Source: Caballeronia calidae (lineage in GTDB: Bacteria; Pseudomonadota; Gammaproteobacteria; Burkholderiales; Burkholderiaceae). Taken from it: a stretch of DNA of 64,000 nucleotides. Below are positions 37,387 through 47,770 of this stretch, piece by piece (within the stretch, counting starts at the first letter, position 1; every line of letters begins with the position of its first letter). Both the position numbers and the translations under genes were made by a program. The notes beneath the pieces were generated by a model. That model was not told the DNA's origin. It saw nothing but the letters and a program-made list of their open reading frames with translations, and made no database searches. The stretch covers positions 248,001 to 312,000 of the forward strand of contig NZ_FCOX02000002.1 in assembly GCF_900044055.2 (NCBI RefSeq), in the 5' to 3' direction.

Positions 37387-37425
37387 TCATCATCCCCATA
37401 AACAAGCACGCCGACGAGACACACG

Positions 37426-38439
37426 ATGAAAGGCAAGCCGACACTCAAGCAGCTCATGGAAGCGACGCAACTGAGCCGCGCAACGATCGATCGTGCGCTC
37501 AACGACCGGCCCGGCGTGCATCCGCGCACCAGAAGCGCGGTCGCGGCGGCGCTGGAGCAGTTGAGCGGCCGCGCGCCCGCTATGTCGACGTCACCGGGAA
37601 GCGGGAGCGAAACGCGCGAGTTCAGTCTGATCGTGCAGGCAGGCGACGCATACACCGACGAATTCACGCGCTGCGCATCCGCCTATGAACGTGAAGGCGT
37701 GCGCGTGAAGGTCGTGCGCTGCGTGGGCATGTCGGAAGCGGACGTCGCCGCGACGATCCGCGAGGAAGCGAAGCATGCGCACGGCATCGGCATTACATGC
37801 GTGAACACGGATGCGACGGCATCCGCGCTGCGCGAATGCATGGCCGCGGGAAAAGCCGTCGTGACGATGATCACCGACGTCGACGCCGACGCGCGCCATG
37901 CCTACGTCGGCGTGAACAATCGCGCGGCGGGACAGTCGGCGGCATTTCTGATCGGGCGGCACCTTCAGGCGCAGGCCGCGCCCGCCGTCGCGGTGGTGGT
38001 CGCGACCTTCTCGTACACGTGCCACGAGGATCGCGAGATCGGCTTTCGCTCGCTGTTGCGGCAACGCTTTCCGAACGTGAACCTCGTCGAAGTGATCAAG
38101 GGCGCGGACTCGGGCGCGGCGACCTTCGAGGCGACGAAGCGCTTTCTCGACACGCATGGCGAGCTCGCGGGCATCTACAACGTCGCGGGCGGCAACGAAG
38201 GGCTCGCCGCCGCGCTGCGCGAACACGGCCTCGTGGGGCGCACGCTTTACGTCACGCACGAAGTCAACCGCATCACCGAGCCGCTGCTGCGCTCGGAAGT
38301 CATCGACTATCTGTTGACGCAGGACATGACGCTGCTCATCGATACGACGGTCGAGCATCTGAGCGCGGCATGCGAAGCGCGCCGCGCTCAGGCGCAGGCC
38401 ATTCTGCCGATACGAACCTACAGCAAGTATTCGCTCTAA
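37426..38439 (+). CDS. LacI-type transcriptional regulator
   Basis: A 337-residue LacI/GalR-type protein. The N-terminal HTH reads LKQLMEATQLSRATIDRALNDRPGVHPRTR with the hinge helix at about 40-50; the rest is a periplasmic-binding-protein fold (RCASAYEREGVRVKVV, YVGVNNRAAGQSAAFLI, GIYNVAGGNEG, LYVTHEVN). The fold resembles ribose/xylose-type sensors, so a sugar or polyol is the likely effector. It is divergent from the ferredoxin-reductase/TIM-barrel pair and has three candidate operators in between; repression with autoregulation is inferred. Confidence 0.92.
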   Translation: MKGKPTLKQLMEATQLSRATIDRALNDRPGVHPRTRSAVAAALEQLSGRAPAMSTSPGSGSETREFSLIVQAGDAYTDEFTRCASAYEREGVRVKVVRCVGMSEADVAATIREEAKHAHGIGITCVNTDATASALRECMAAGKAVVTMITDVDADARHAYVGVNNRAAGQSAAFLIGRHLQAQAAPAVAVVVATFSYTCHEDREIGFRSLLRQRFPNVNLVEVIKGADSGAATFEATKRFLDTHGELAGIYNVAGGNEGLAAALREHGLVGRTLYVTHEVNRITEPLLRSEVIDYLLTQDMTLLIDTTVEHLSAACEARRAQAQAILPIRTYSKYSL

Positions 38440-38451
38440 CCCGCTTCGCGC

Positions 38452-39480
38452 CTACATGCGGTCCGCTTCGATCACCGCATCGGCGAAGGCCTTCGGCGCC
38501 TCCTGCGGCAAGTTATGCCCGATGCCGCCCGCCACATTCCGATGCTTGTACTTGCCGGTGAACTTCTTCGCATACGCGGCGGGATCGGGATGCGGCGCGC
38601 CGTTGGCATCGCCTTCCATCGTGATGGTCGGCACGCCGATGGTCGGCGCGGTCGCGAGACGTTGTTCGAGCGCGTCGTATTGCGCTTCGCCCTTCACGAG
38701 CCCCAGCCGCCAGCGATAGTTGTGAATCACGACCGCGACGTGATCCGGATTCTCGAAGGATTTCGCGGAACGTTCATATGTGGCGTCATCGAAGTTCCAT
38801 TTCGGCGATGCCAGTTGCCAGATGAGCTTGTTGAAATCGTGGCGGTTCGCTTCGTAGCCGGCCTGCCCGCGCTCCGTCGCGAAATAGAACTGATACCACC
38901 ACGCGAACTCCGCCTTCGGCGGCAGCGGCGCGCGATTCGCCTGCTGGCTGCCGATCAGATAACCGCTTACCGACACCATCGACTTCACGCGCTCCGGCCA
39001 CAGCGCCGCGATGATGTTCGCGGTGCGCGCACCCCAGTCGAACGCGCCGAACGTGGCCTGCCGGATCTTGAGCGCGTCCATCAGCGCGACGATATCCACC
39101 GCGACCACCGCCTGCTGACCGTTGCGCGGCGTGTCGGCGGAGAGGAAGCGCGTCGTGCCGTAGCCGCGCAGATACGGCACGATCACGCGATAACCCTGCG
39201 CCGTGAGCATAGGCGTGACGTCGGCGAAGCTGTAGATGTCGTAGGGCCAGCCGTGCAGCAGAATCACGACGGGACCATCCGCCGGTCCCGCTTCCGCATA
39301 GCCGATATTGAGTGCGCCCGCGTCGATCTGGCGGATATCGGCGAAGCCCGCGGACGAAGACGACCGCGAGGCGGTTTGAGCGCGGACCATATCGCTCAGG
39401 CCGAGTTGCATGACGCCGACACTCGCGATCGCCGTGCCGAGAAAGCGGCGGCGCCACGCGCTGATCTGATCATCCGGCAT
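38452..39480 (-). CDS. Exported alpha/beta hydrolase, epoxide hydrolase-like
   Basis: A 342-residue alpha/beta hydrolase. WRRRFLG near residue 9 and a hydrophobic stretch suggest Tat export. The oxyanion region HGWPYDIYSF is the epoxide-hydrolase signature, the nucleophile elbow is AFDWG (Asp nucleophile, as in epoxide hydrolases and dehalogenases), and GIGHNLPQE near the C-terminus supplies the His. The start at 39480 has AAGGAG about 9 nt upstream. It ends 12 bp from the convergent lacI-type gene and follows the M81 peptidase gene after 54 bp, so it probably belongs to that operon. Confidence 0.87.
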   Translation of the reverse strand: MPDDQISAWRRRFLGTAIASVGVMQLGLSDMVRAQTASRSSSSAGFADIRQIDAGALNIGYAEAGPADGPVVILLHGWPYDIYSFADVTPMLTAQGYRVIVPYLRGYGTTRFLSADTPRNGQQAVVAVDIVALMDALKIRQATFGAFDWGARTANIIAALWPERVKSMVSVSGYLIGSQQANRAPLPPKAEFAWWYQFYFATERGQAGYEANRHDFNKLIWQLASPKWNFDDATYERSAKSFENPDHVAVVIHNYRWRLGLVKGEAQYDALEQRLATAPTIGVPTITMEGDANGAPHPDPAAYAKKFTGKYKHRNVAGGIGHNLPQEAPKAFADAVIEADRM

Positions 39481-39534
39481 GTTGGCATTCTCCTTTTTCG
39501 ATGTTGTCAATGAGCGGAAAAGAACTCGAAACCC

Positions 39535-41040
39535 TCACGCAGCCGATGCGCGCAACGCCGAAAGCGTCGGCCCCATCGGGCGCACGCGCATGCGCGCATC
39601 GAGATTGCGCCACGGCAGATCGGCCGGATCGGCGGCCATCGGGCCGGGCGCTTTCGCGACGAGTATGCGTTCCGCGATCGGCTCGAAGTCCGCGCGAAAA
39701 TGCACCGAGCTCTTGTTCACCAGAATCTTCATGCGCTCCGGTTCGATGCCCGCGACGCGAAAGAGATTGCGGTCGAACACCTGCATCTTGATGCTGCTCA
39801 CCGCGATACGCACGCCGTCGATGCGCAAACACGCGGTCGGTCCCAGCTCGCCGGTCATGCCGTTGAGCATCGGGCCGTCGAAGCGAAAACGTCCGTCCGA
39901 CAGATACTCGACTTCGAACTCGCCTTCAAGCGGCGAATCGCCCGGCACGTTCGAGCCGCCGCCGAGCGCGAGCCTGATGCGCGCGCCGACGCCCGCGCGA
40001 TGCGCCGCCCGCGCCGCGTGCTCGTCCCAGATCACGCCGACGGCCGCATCGCGTGCGCCGTTGCGCAAGAGCGCGCGGACCATGCCCATCGTGTTCGAAT
40101 CGCCGCCGACGCCCGGATTGTCCTGCGTGTCCGCGATGATCACGGGCTTCGTCGCGTCGCGGCTCGCGTCGATGGCTTCGCGCGCAGCTTCGTCGGGAGA
40201 CAGGAACGGCACGTCCCAGCGCGCTTCTTCATCGACGAGTGCCGACCAGAGCGCATCGACGGCTTGGTCCGCCGCTTCCTGATCGAGCGCATAGCCCCAG
40301 AAGACCGGCCCGCATTCATCGAAGTCCGATGCCGGAAAGCCCGGCGCGAACGACAGCGACAGCCCATCCTTTTCGAGCGATTCGAGCATGCCGTACATGC
40401 CGCGCGCGGGCTCGACGAGCGTACACATGCCGTTCACCGGAATCAGGAAGGGCACGCGGCGCATCGCGCGTTTGAACGGCCTGCCATGTTCGATACGCCG
40501 CGCAAGCAGATGCGCGGCGCGCAATCCGGTCTCGGCCATATCGACGTGCGGATATGTACGATACGCAACGAGCGCATCGGCGAGTTCGACCATGCGCGCC
40601 GTCACGTTCGCGTGCAGATCGAGCGAGACGACGAGCGGCATGTCATTGCCGACGATGTTGCGCACGCGTGCCAGCAGCTCGCCTTCGCCATCGTCGAGAT
40701 GCTCGGTGACCATCGCGCCGTGCAGATCGAGATAGATCGCATCGAAGCCGCCTTTGCGCACATGATCGACGATCGCGCCCGCGATGCGCTCGTACGCATC
40801 TTCCGTCACATGCGCCGATGCGCTCGCTCCCGCCCAGATCACCGGAATCAATTCATGCCCTTGCGCCTCGGCCCATTGAATGAAGCCGCCGATCGGCACG
40901 TTCACGTCGCGCAGCTCGAGGACCTCATCGCCGTGCGCCATCGGCGGGAAGCCTTCGCCCTGAATGAAGCTCTGGTAGCTCGCCTTCGTCGGCGCGAACG
41001 TGTTCGTTTCGTGCTGGAATCCTGCGATCAAGATCTTCAT
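39535..41040 (-). CDS. M81-family metallopeptidase (MlrC-like)
   Basis: A 501-residue protein of the M81/MlrC family, a group including microcystinase C. The N-terminal domain shows AGFQHETNTFAPT, YLDLHGAM, SLDLHANVTARM and YRTYPHVDMAETG, where the Asp/His residues bind zinc. The C-terminal domain has IADTQDNPGVGGDSNTMGM. In MlrC it cuts the Adda-Glu bond of linear peptides; for most homologues the substrate is unknown. The start MKILIAGFQHE at 41040 fits the family. It lies 31 bp after the ACS-family transporter, suggesting degradation of the imported compound. Confidence 0.9.
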   Translation of the reverse strand: MKILIAGFQHETNTFAPTKASYQSFIQGEGFPPMAHGDEVLELRDVNVPIGGFIQWAEAQGHELIPVIWAGASASAHVTEDAYERIAGAIVDHVRKGGFDAIYLDLHGAMVTEHLDDGEGELLARVRNIVGNDMPLVVSLDLHANVTARMVELADALVAYRTYPHVDMAETGLRAAHLLARRIEHGRPFKRAMRRVPFLIPVNGMCTLVEPARGMYGMLESLEKDGLSLSFAPGFPASDFDECGPVFWGYALDQEAADQAVDALWSALVDEEARWDVPFLSPDEAAREAIDASRDATKPVIIADTQDNPGVGGDSNTMGMVRALLRNGARDAAVGVIWDEHAARAAHRAGVGARIRLALGGGSNVPGDSPLEGEFEVEYLSDGRFRFDGPMLNGMTGELGPTACLRIDGVRIAVSSIKMQVFDRNLFRVAGIEPERMKILVNKSSVHFRADFEPIAERILVAKAPGPMAADPADLPWRNLDARMRVRPMGPTLSALRASAA

Positions 41041-41071
41041 GATCCTTGTCCTTTCGATGGTCGATTGATGT

Positions 41072-42385
41072 TCAGGCCGTGCGTGCCTTGGCCGCCGCAA
41101 CCGTGCGTTTGTTCGTGAGGATCAGCACGCATGAAAGCGCCGCCATGCACGCCATCACGAGCAGCCCGCCGTTCGCGCTGCCGGTCGCGGACTTCACCCA
41201 GCCGATCACCGCCGGGCCCCAGAAGCCGCCCGACAGGCCGATCGTGTTGATGAGCGCGATGCCGCCCGCCGCGGCCGGGCCGGATATCGTTTCGGACGGA
41301 ATCGCCCAGAAAACCGTGTAGGCCATCCACATGCAGGCGGTGGCGAGCGTGAGCAGCGCGAGCGTCGCGACGAGATTGCCGGATGCATACGGCGTCATCG
41401 CCAGCAGCGCCGCGCTTGCGAGCGCCGGCAGCGCGCTGTGATAGCGGCGCTCGCCGACCTTGTCGGAGCGGCGGCCCGCGGCGTACATCGCGATCGCGGC
41501 GGCGACATACGGAATCGCGACATACCAGCCGAGGCGGATCGTGTCGTTCACGCCCTGCTCTTTCAGCAGCGTCGGCAGCCAGAAGCTGATCGCATAGATC
41601 GGGAAGATGATGCAGAAGTACGCGAGCGCCAGCAGATAGATGCGCGGATTCTTCGCGATCTCCCTGAACGATTCGATGCGATGCGATGCGCCGCCATGCG
41701 CGCCCACTTCCGCTTCGACGAGACGTTGTTCGTCCTGCGTGAGCCACTTCGCATCGGCGGGACGGTTCGCGAGCACGCGCCACACGAGCACACCCAGCGC
41801 GATGCACGGCAGGCCTTCGACGAGGAACATCCATTGCCATCCCGCCAGACCGCCGACACCCGCGAGCGACGAAATCAGCCACGCCGAAAGCGGCCCGCCG
41901 ACGACACCGCCGAGCGGCCCCGCGACGAACACGAGCGCGATCGCGCGCGCCATGCGCTTCGGCCCGTACCAGCACGAGAGGTAATAGATCATGCCCGGCG
42001 CGAAGCCTGCTTCGAACACGCCGAGCAGGAAACGCATCGCGTAGAACGCGGGCACGTTGCGCACGAAGAGCATGCACGCCGACGTGATGCCCCACAGCAC
42101 GAGAATGCGGCTGAACGTGATGCGCGCGCCGATCTTCGGCAGCATCAGGTTGCTCGGCAATTCGAACAGCACATAGCCGATGAAGAAAATCCCGGCGCCG
42201 ACGCCGTACGCCGCGTCGGAAAAGCCGAGATCGCTTTGCATCTGAAGTTTCGCGAAGCCCACGTTCACGCGGTCCAGATACGCGAACATGTAGCACACGA
42301 TGAGCAGCGGCATCAGCCGCCAGTTGATTCTGCTGTAGAGCGCCGAAACGGCATCGCCGCCTCGCAGGGTCTGAATCGTCGACAT
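41072..42385 (-). CDS. MFS transporter, anion:cation symporter (ACS) family
   Basis: A 437-residue 12-helix importer of organic anions. ACS features are YMFAYLDRVNVGFAKLQM in TM1, MLPKIGARITFSRILVLWGITSACM and GVFEAGFAPGMIYYLSCWY in TM4. The start at 42385 has GGAG 8 nt upstream. It heads the operon with the M81 peptidase and exported hydrolase and is divergent from a LysR gene (42523), the likely regulator. Substrates of this group include tartrate, phthalate, galactonate and dipeptide-like anions. Confidence 0.92.
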   Translation of the reverse strand: MSTIQTLRGGDAVSALYSRINWRLMPLLIVCYMFAYLDRVNVGFAKLQMQSDLGFSDAAYGVGAGIFFIGYVLFELPSNLMLPKIGARITFSRILVLWGITSACMLFVRNVPAFYAMRFLLGVFEAGFAPGMIYYLSCWYGPKRMARAIALVFVAGPLGGVVGGPLSAWLISSLAGVGGLAGWQWMFLVEGLPCIALGVLVWRVLANRPADAKWLTQDEQRLVEAEVGAHGGASHRIESFREIAKNPRIYLLALAYFCIIFPIYAISFWLPTLLKEQGVNDTIRLGWYVAIPYVAAAIAMYAAGRRSDKVGERRYHSALPALASAALLAMTPYASGNLVATLALLTLATACMWMAYTVFWAIPSETISGPAAAGGIALINTIGLSGGFWGPAVIGWVKSATGSANGGLLVMACMAALSCVLILTNKRTVAAAKARTA

Positions 42386-42522
42386 GCGCGTCTCCTTGTT
42401 TGTCTCGCCCGTCTTTCCGGGTGAGGCCATGTTGAGCGCGTGCGACCGTGCGAGCAAGAGCAACTAAGTTCACGTATCGTTGCTCTGTGAGCAACACCCT
42501 CCTTTCGATACGGACGACCACC

Positions 42523-43473
42523 ATGCGCGAGATCAACCAGCAACGCCTGCGTTACTTTCATGAAGTGCTGTCGCACGGCACGATTCGCGGCGCGGCGGAT
42601 CATCTGAATACATCGCCGTCCGTCATCGCGCGGCAGATCAAGCTGCTGGAAGACGAGCTCGACACGACGCTCTTCGAGCGCGAGCCGCGCGGCGTGCGGC
42701 CCACCGAAGCGGCGTTTCATCTGCTCGAATTCTGGCGCGGCTATCGCTCGCAGCAGGAGAAGCTCGAAGACCAGTTGCACGCGCTCAAGGGCCTGCAGCA
42801 AGGGCAGATTCGCCTCGCGGTGAGCGAGGGCTATGTCGATACGCTCGTCGACGACGTGCTCGCGCCGTTCTGCGCGCGCTTTCCGCGCCTCGAAATCGAC
42901 GTGCAGATGCTCGCCGTCGACGATCTGCTGGAAGAAGTCGCGCAAAGCCGCGCGCATATCGGGCTCGCGTATAACCCGCCGCCGCACGAGCGCATCGAGA
43001 TTCGCGCGAGCTCGCCGCAGCCGGTCGTGCTGCTCGCGCGGCGCGATCATCCGCTGGCGCGGCGCGGCGGCGTCGCGCATATCCGCGATCTGCTCGCCTT
43101 TCCGCTGGCGCTGATGCCGCCGACGTTCGGCATCGGCCATGTCGTGAAGATGCTGGAGACGACCGACAACTTCGCCATCCGTCCGACGCTCACGACGAAT
43201 TCGCTCGGCGCGTTGAAGCGCTTCGTCGCGGCGGAAAATTTCATGACGCTGATCGGCGAGTTCGCGGCGTATCGGGAGCTGGCGAGCGGCGAGCTCACGA
43301 CGATCCCGATCGCGCATCCGCTCTTCGAAAGCGCGCAGGCGAAGCTGCTCGTGAAAACCGGACGGCCGCTCGCGGCGGGACCGCAGGAATTGCTCGACTG
43401 GATTCTCAATCGGATGCCGATGTTCGCGCAGCCCGCGCCCGTCGCCACCAAACGCCGCCGATCACGCCGATAA
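42523..43473 (+). CDS. LysR-family transcriptional regulator
   Basis: A 316-residue LTTR. The winged helix near the N-terminus ([31 protein letters not shown]) is followed by a linker helix and an effector domain (about 90-300) with [15 protein letters not shown]. The start [12 protein letters not shown] at 42523 is preferred over one 25 codons upstream. It is divergent from the transporter/M81/hydrolase operon and presumably regulates it. Its 3' end overlaps the convergent MFS gene by 12 bp. Confidence 0.92.
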   Translation: MREINQQRLRYFHEVLSHGTIRGAADHLNTSPSVIARQIKLLEDELDTTLFEREPRGVRPTEAAFHLLEFWRGYRSQQEKLEDQLHALKGLQQGQIRLAVSEGYVDTLVDDVLAPFCARFPRLEIDVQMLAVDDLLEEVAQSRAHIGLAYNPPPHERIEIRASSPQPVVLLARRDHPLARRGGVAHIRDLLAFPLALMPPTFGIGHVVKMLETTDNFAIRPTLTTNSLGALKRFVAAENFMTLIGEFAAYRELASGELTTIPIAHPLFESAQAKLLVKTGRPLAAGPQELLDWILNRMPMFAQPAPVATKRRRSRR

Positions 43474-44682
43474 GGCGCTGTCCGGCACATCCGCGAGACG
43501 CGCAGCGGGCGATGCCGCGATGATCCACGCCTGCACGACGAACCCCGCCGCCGCCGCGACGAGACACGGCCCCATGCCGAAGCGCGCGCTGATCGCCGCG
43601 CCGAGCAGCGCGCCCAGCGGACGCGCGCCGTAGGTCGCCGTGCTGTTGAGCGCCGACACGCGGCCCATCATGTTCGCGGGTGTGATGGCCTGGCGCAGCG
43701 TCGTCGAGCCGACGGTCCACAGGATCGGTCCCGCGCCCAGCAGGAAGAAGCTCGATGCCGCGAGCCAGAACGACGGCGCCGCGAGCGTCGCGACCATTGC
43801 GAGCGATGCAGCGAGCCCGCAAAACGGCCCGACGAGCAGCATGCGGCCGAACGCGATGCGCCGCGCGACGGCGGGCGCCGCCAGCGCGCCGCACACCATG
43901 CCGACGCCGTACGCGCCGAGCGTCACGCCGACCGCCGACGCGCTCAGGCCCAGCCGCTCAACGGCATAAGGCACGTAGACCGACTGCAGCGTGAAGAAGC
44001 CGAGGTTGAAGAACACGGCGGTGGCGAGCATCGGGCGCAGGAGTGCATCGCGGGCGACGAAGCGCGCGCCTTCGCGAAGCTCCGTCAGAAAGTGGCGCGC
44101 GGCGGCGGGCGGGCGCGACGGCTCGCGCAATCCGGCAAGCAGCATCGCCGCCGATGCCGACAATCCCGCCGCGCAGCCATACGCCCATCCCGCGCCGATC
44201 CATCCGACGATCAGCCCGCCGAGCGCCGGCCCCGCCGAATACGCGACGCTGCGCGCCAGCTCGATGCGCCCGTTCGCGGCTGGCAGCGCGGCGCGGCCGA
44301 CCAGCGCCGGAACCAGCGCGGGCGCGGCCACGTTATAGGCGACCGTGCCCGTCGCGCCGAGAAAACCCAGCAGCGCGAGCAGCGGCAAGGTCAGTGCATG
44401 CGAGAGCACGAGCAGCAGCACGCCGAGCATCGCGAGCGCGCGGGCGCATTCGGCCACGGCCATCAGCGTGCGGCGCGAGCGGCGGTCCGCGATCACACCG
44501 AGCGGCATCGACAGCAACAGGAACGGCAGCGTCTGCGCGCTTTGCAGCAGACCGATATCGACGGCGGACGCGCCGAGCGCGAACACGGCGGCGAGCGGCG
44601 CGGCGGCGAGGCCGATCTGCTCCGCCGATTGCGCGAGCAGGTTCGACCAGGCGAGACGTTGGAAGGAAGCCGGGAAACGCAT
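43462..44682 (-). CDS. MFS exporter, EntS/MFS_3-like
   Basis: A 406-residue 12-helix transporter of the EntS/MFS_3 type. It opens [23 protein letters not shown], the N-terminal helix of the family, and keeps [16 protein letters not shown] (motif A). The second half repeats the pattern at [18 protein letters not shown]. EntS-type proteins export siderophores or drugs; no siderophore gene is near, so the substrate is open. It overlaps the convergent LysR gene end by 12 bp. Confidence 0.9.
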   Translation of the reverse strand: MRFPASFQRLAWSNLLAQSAEQIGLAAAPLAAVFALGASAVDIGLLQSAQTLPFLLLSMPLGVIADRRSRRTLMAVAECARALAMLGVLLLVLSHALTLPLLALLGFLGATGTVAYNVAAPALVPALVGRAALPAANGRIELARSVAYSAGPALGGLIVGWIGAGWAYGCAAGLSASAAMLLAGLREPSRPPAAARHFLTELREGARFVARDALLRPMLATAVFFNLGFFTLQSVYVPYAVERLGLSASAVGVTLGAYGVGMVCGALAAPAVARRIAFGRMLLVGPFCGLAASLAMVATLAAPSFWLAASSFFLLGAGPILWTVGSTTLRQAITPANMMGRVSALNSTATYGARPLGALLGAAISARFGMGPCLVAAAAGFVVQAWIIAASPAARLADVPDSALSA

Positions 44683-44792
44683 CGGAGTTTCTCCGTGACG
44701 GATGGGGATGGTCCATCGTCGCGGGGATGGCGTGCGGCCGCACTCCAGATCTTGCGCTGTGATTCGCGTGGGATGACGCCGGTTTCCTCGCG

Positions 44793-45449
44793 CTACTGCG
44801 CGCCGCCGTCGAGCTTCGCCTTTTCGGCGGCGATCTGATCGGCGATCTTCGCGGCCAGATCGTCGAGCGACGTGATCGATTCGGTCTGATTGATGACGAA
44901 GCGCGCCGCCGCGCCGTACGGCTTGGGCGCGGCCGCGGACTTCTGCCCTTTTAGCTCGCCGCTCGTGTCGATCTGCGTGGTCGGCGCGCCGGGGCTCGCC
45001 GCGAGATCCGCGAGCTGCACGGTGACGTGCGTGTTGGGTGTCTTGTCCGATGAACCCGTCGACGGCAATGCGGAGCCGAATCCTGTCGACAGCGTTTCAT
45101 CGAACTCGCCGGTCACGAGCCAGCCCGACGCGGGCCGCGCCGCCTGTGCCGCTTGCGCTGTCACATGACACGCGGCGATGCCCTTCGCATTCAACGCCTT
45201 GACGATGCCATCCGCCAGCGCCGATGCGTTCTCGTGAATCTTCATGGAATTGCGCGCGGCCCGCAGGCGCGAGCCGGGGAAATGCGAGGAACCGCCCTGC
45301 TGGCTCACGGGCGTGAAGTCGGTCACATAAACCGGCTTGCCCGCGCCCGTGACCGCACCCGCGCACGGCGGCGCGTCCTGGCCGAATGCGAGCGTGCAGA
45401 TCGCGAAGCCGATCGCGGCGAACGAAACGCGTACCGAAGATGTCTTCAT
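44793..45449 (-). CDS. Exported protein of unknown function (DUF4410-like)
   Basis: A 218-residue exported protein. The start at 45449 (MKTSSVRVSFAAIGF) gives a signal peptide ending in LAFGQDA near residue 24. The mature part has one N-terminal Cys, the segment KPVYVTDFTP near its start, a helix with ALADGIVKALNAKGI and a strand with WLVTGEFDETLSTG. This layout resembles DUF4410 lipoproteins, which assemble in the periplasm, but the match is by eye only. No enzyme motif is seen. A 41-bp gap separates its start from the GGDEF/EAL gene end. Confidence 0.7.
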   Translation of the reverse strand: MKTSSVRVSFAAIGFAICTLAFGQDAPPCAGAVTGAGKPVYVTDFTPVSQQGGSSHFPGSRLRAARNSMKIHENASALADGIVKALNAKGIAACHVTAQAAQAARPASGWLVTGEFDETLSTGFGSALPSTGSSDKTPNTHVTVQLADLAASPGAPTTQIDTSGELKGQKSAAAPKPYGAAARFVINQTESITSLDDLAAKIADQIAAEKAKLDGGAQ

Positions 45450-45490
45450 CGCTTCTCTCCGTGATGAGCGCGATGATAACGCCGCGTGGC

Positions 45491-47770
45491 TCACTGCGCC
45501 GTCGCGGCTTCGTTCGCTTCGGCCTGTTCCATCAGACTTTCGAGCGGCACCGGACGGCCCAGCAGAAAGCCCTGCACCTTGTCGCATCGCACGTCGCGCA
45601 GCGTGTCGAGCTGCTCCTGCGTCTCGACGCCTTCCGCGACCACCATCACGCCGAGCTTGTGCGCGAGATCGATCACGCCTTCGACCACCGTGCGCACCAT
45701 CACATCGGTCGCGATGTTATCGACGAACGATTTGTCGAGCTTCAGCACGTCAGGCCGAAAGCGCGCGAGATAGCTGAGACTCGAATAGCCCGTGCCGAAA
45801 TCGTCGATGGCGATGCGCACGCCCATCGCGCGGACGTTCGACAGCACGTCCTGCGCATCGTCGACGTTATCGATCAGCGCGGACTCCGTGATCTCCAGCG
45901 TGATGCGGTTCGAATCGATGCCGCCACGCCTGATCGCGTGTCTCAGCACGGACACGAGGCGCGGATCGCGGAACTGCTTCGGCGACACGTTGAGCGCCAC
46001 CGAGCACGCGGCGGGCAGCGCGAGCGCCAGTTGCGACGCCGCCAGCACGGCCTCGCGGATGACCCAATGCCCCGCCTCGACGATCAGCGCGCTCTCTTCC
46101 AGCACCGACACGAACGCGCCGGGACCGAGCAGGCCGAGTTGCGGATGATTCCAGCGCAGCAACGCCTCGACGCCGACGAGCGCGCCCGAATCGACGCGAT
46201 ATTGCGGCTGATAGTGCAGCACGAACTGATTTTCGCGGATCGCGCCATGCAGTTCCGCTTCGAGATGCGCGCGCGCGAGATCGTCCTTCTCGCGATCGCC
46301 GAACACGCGGAACGTGTTGCGCCCCGCGCGCTTGGCGGCGTACATCGCCATGTCGGCGCTGATGAAAAGCGCTTCGGGCGTGCGCCCATGCTCCGGATAG
46401 AGCGCGACGCCGATCGAGCATGTCATCGTCACGCTCTTGCAATCGGTCTCGATCGGACGATGACACGCGAGCGAGAGCTTGCGGCATGCACGCGCGATGC
46501 TTTCCTGTTCGAACGTGCCGGGCAGGATCACCGTGAACTCATCGCCGCCCGGCCGCGCGGCCACGGCGCCATCGGGCAGCGTCTCGTGAATGCGCTTGGC
46601 GATCGTGCGCAGCACCGCGTCGCCGGCGATATGGCCCGCCGTATCGTTGATGGACTTGAAGCGATCGATATCCACGAAGAGATAGGCGAAGGGCGCATCC
46701 GATTCGCAGCGCTTCACGAGCGCATCCATCATCGCGTTGCGGTTGCTCAGGCCCGTGAGGCTGTCGGTGTTCGCGAGCCGATGCAGCTCCTGGAGACGCT
46801 GGCGTTCGTCGGTGGCATCGACGCATACGCTCACGACGCGCGACACCGCACCATCCTCGGTCACCGGATAGATATCCGCGCGCACCCAGCGCGTGCGGTC
46901 ATGCGGCAGGCACAGGCGGAAATAGCTCTGCGTCGCCGCGCCCGTGTTCACGGCGGTGCGCATCTCGTCGCGCAATGCGGGCAGATCGTCGGGATGCACG
47001 CGTTGCGACCATGCGGTCTGATCGGCTTCGAGCGTGGACACCGGCATTTCCCACATGCGCTCGAAGGCCGAGCTTACGTGCAGGAGCTCGCGGAAATCGT
47101 GCGTCGCGGTCCAGAAGACGGCATCGACATGATCTTCCATATCCTTCTGCACGCGCGCGTTGCCGCGCAATTCGTCGATGAGCTTCACTTCCGCGGTGAT
47201 ATCGCGGGACTTGCACAGCACGGCAGTGATCTTGCCGTGCTCGCCGTAGACGGGCGCGAGCGTGGACGTCCACCATTTCAGCGCGCCGGTCATCGTGCGG
47301 CACGCGCCGGAGAACGACGTCGATTCGCCGCGTTGCGCGCGCTCGAAAGCCTCGCGTCCATCGGGGCCGTCCCACAGGGCGAGCCAGTCGATGCCGACGA
47401 CATCGTCCGCGCGTTCCGATCCGATGAGGCGCAGGCCGACATCGGAGATGCACATGATCCGGCCTTCGAGCGAGAGAAGCGTGAGGCAATCCTCGGCGAT
47501 GGACAGCAGCCCATGCGCGACCTGACGCGCCACGAAGATCTTGCGTTTCGCTTCCCGCATCCGATGCATGACGAGCGTCGCGGCGAACACGAGCGCCGCA
47601 AGCAGCACGTTCCATGGAAGCGGCATGAAGAAGGTGCCGCAGGCCGCGATGAGCACGCCGAGCGGAGCGAGGCCGAGTCCATCGAAACGGCGGGCGTAAT
47701 CGATGTACGGCAAGTTTCTGGCGACACTCTCGCCGATGGTCCCGAGAAAATCGGTCGCTCTGCTCTGCAC
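45491..47770 (-). CDS. Membrane PAS-GGDEF-EAL cyclic-di-GMP protein
   Basis: A 759-residue inner-membrane signalling protein. Two hydrophobic segments (about 32-50 and 52-69) are followed by two PAS domains (about 85-195 and 205-325, the second ending in a PAC-like strand), a GGDEF domain (RPGGDEF, signature at 408-412) and an EAL domain (GVEALLRWNHP; NVSPKQF; IDDFGTGYSSL; EGVET). GGDEF is intact but the RxxD inhibitory site is absent (PDGAVAARPGG). The EAL motif and downstream acidic residues look complete, so it may both make and break cyclic-di-GMP, with net activity unknown. Confidence 0.93.
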   Translation of the reverse strand: MQSRATDFLGTIGESVARNLPYIDYARRFDGLGLAPLGVLIAACGTFFMPLPWNVLLAALVFAATLVMHRMREAKRKIFVARQVAHGLLSIAEDCLTLLSLEGRIMCISDVGLRLIGSERADDVVGIDWLALWDGPDGREAFERAQRGESTSFSGACRTMTGALKWWTSTLAPVYGEHGKITAVLCKSRDITAEVKLIDELRGNARVQKDMEDHVDAVFWTATHDFRELLHVSSAFERMWEMPVSTLEADQTAWSQRVHPDDLPALRDEMRTAVNTGAATQSYFRLCLPHDRTRWVRADIYPVTEDGAVSRVVSVCVDATDERQRLQELHRLANTDSLTGLSNRNAMMDALVKRCESDAPFAYLFVDIDRFKSINDTAGHIAGDAVLRTIAKRIHETLPDGAVAARPGGDEFTVILPGTFEQESIARACRKLSLACHRPIETDCKSVTMTCSIGVALYPEHGRTPEALFISADMAMYAAKRAGRNTFRVFGDREKDDLARAHLEAELHGAIRENQFVLHYQPQYRVDSGALVGVEALLRWNHPQLGLLGPGAFVSVLEESALIVEAGHWVIREAVLAASQLALALPAACSVALNVSPKQFRDPRLVSVLRHAIRRGGIDSNRITLEITESALIDNVDDAQDVLSNVRAMGVRIAIDDFGTGYSSLSYLARFRPDVLKLDKSFVDNIATDVMVRTVVEGVIDLAHKLGVMVVAEGVETQEQLDTLRDVRCDKVQGFLLGRPVPLESLMEQAEANEAATAQ

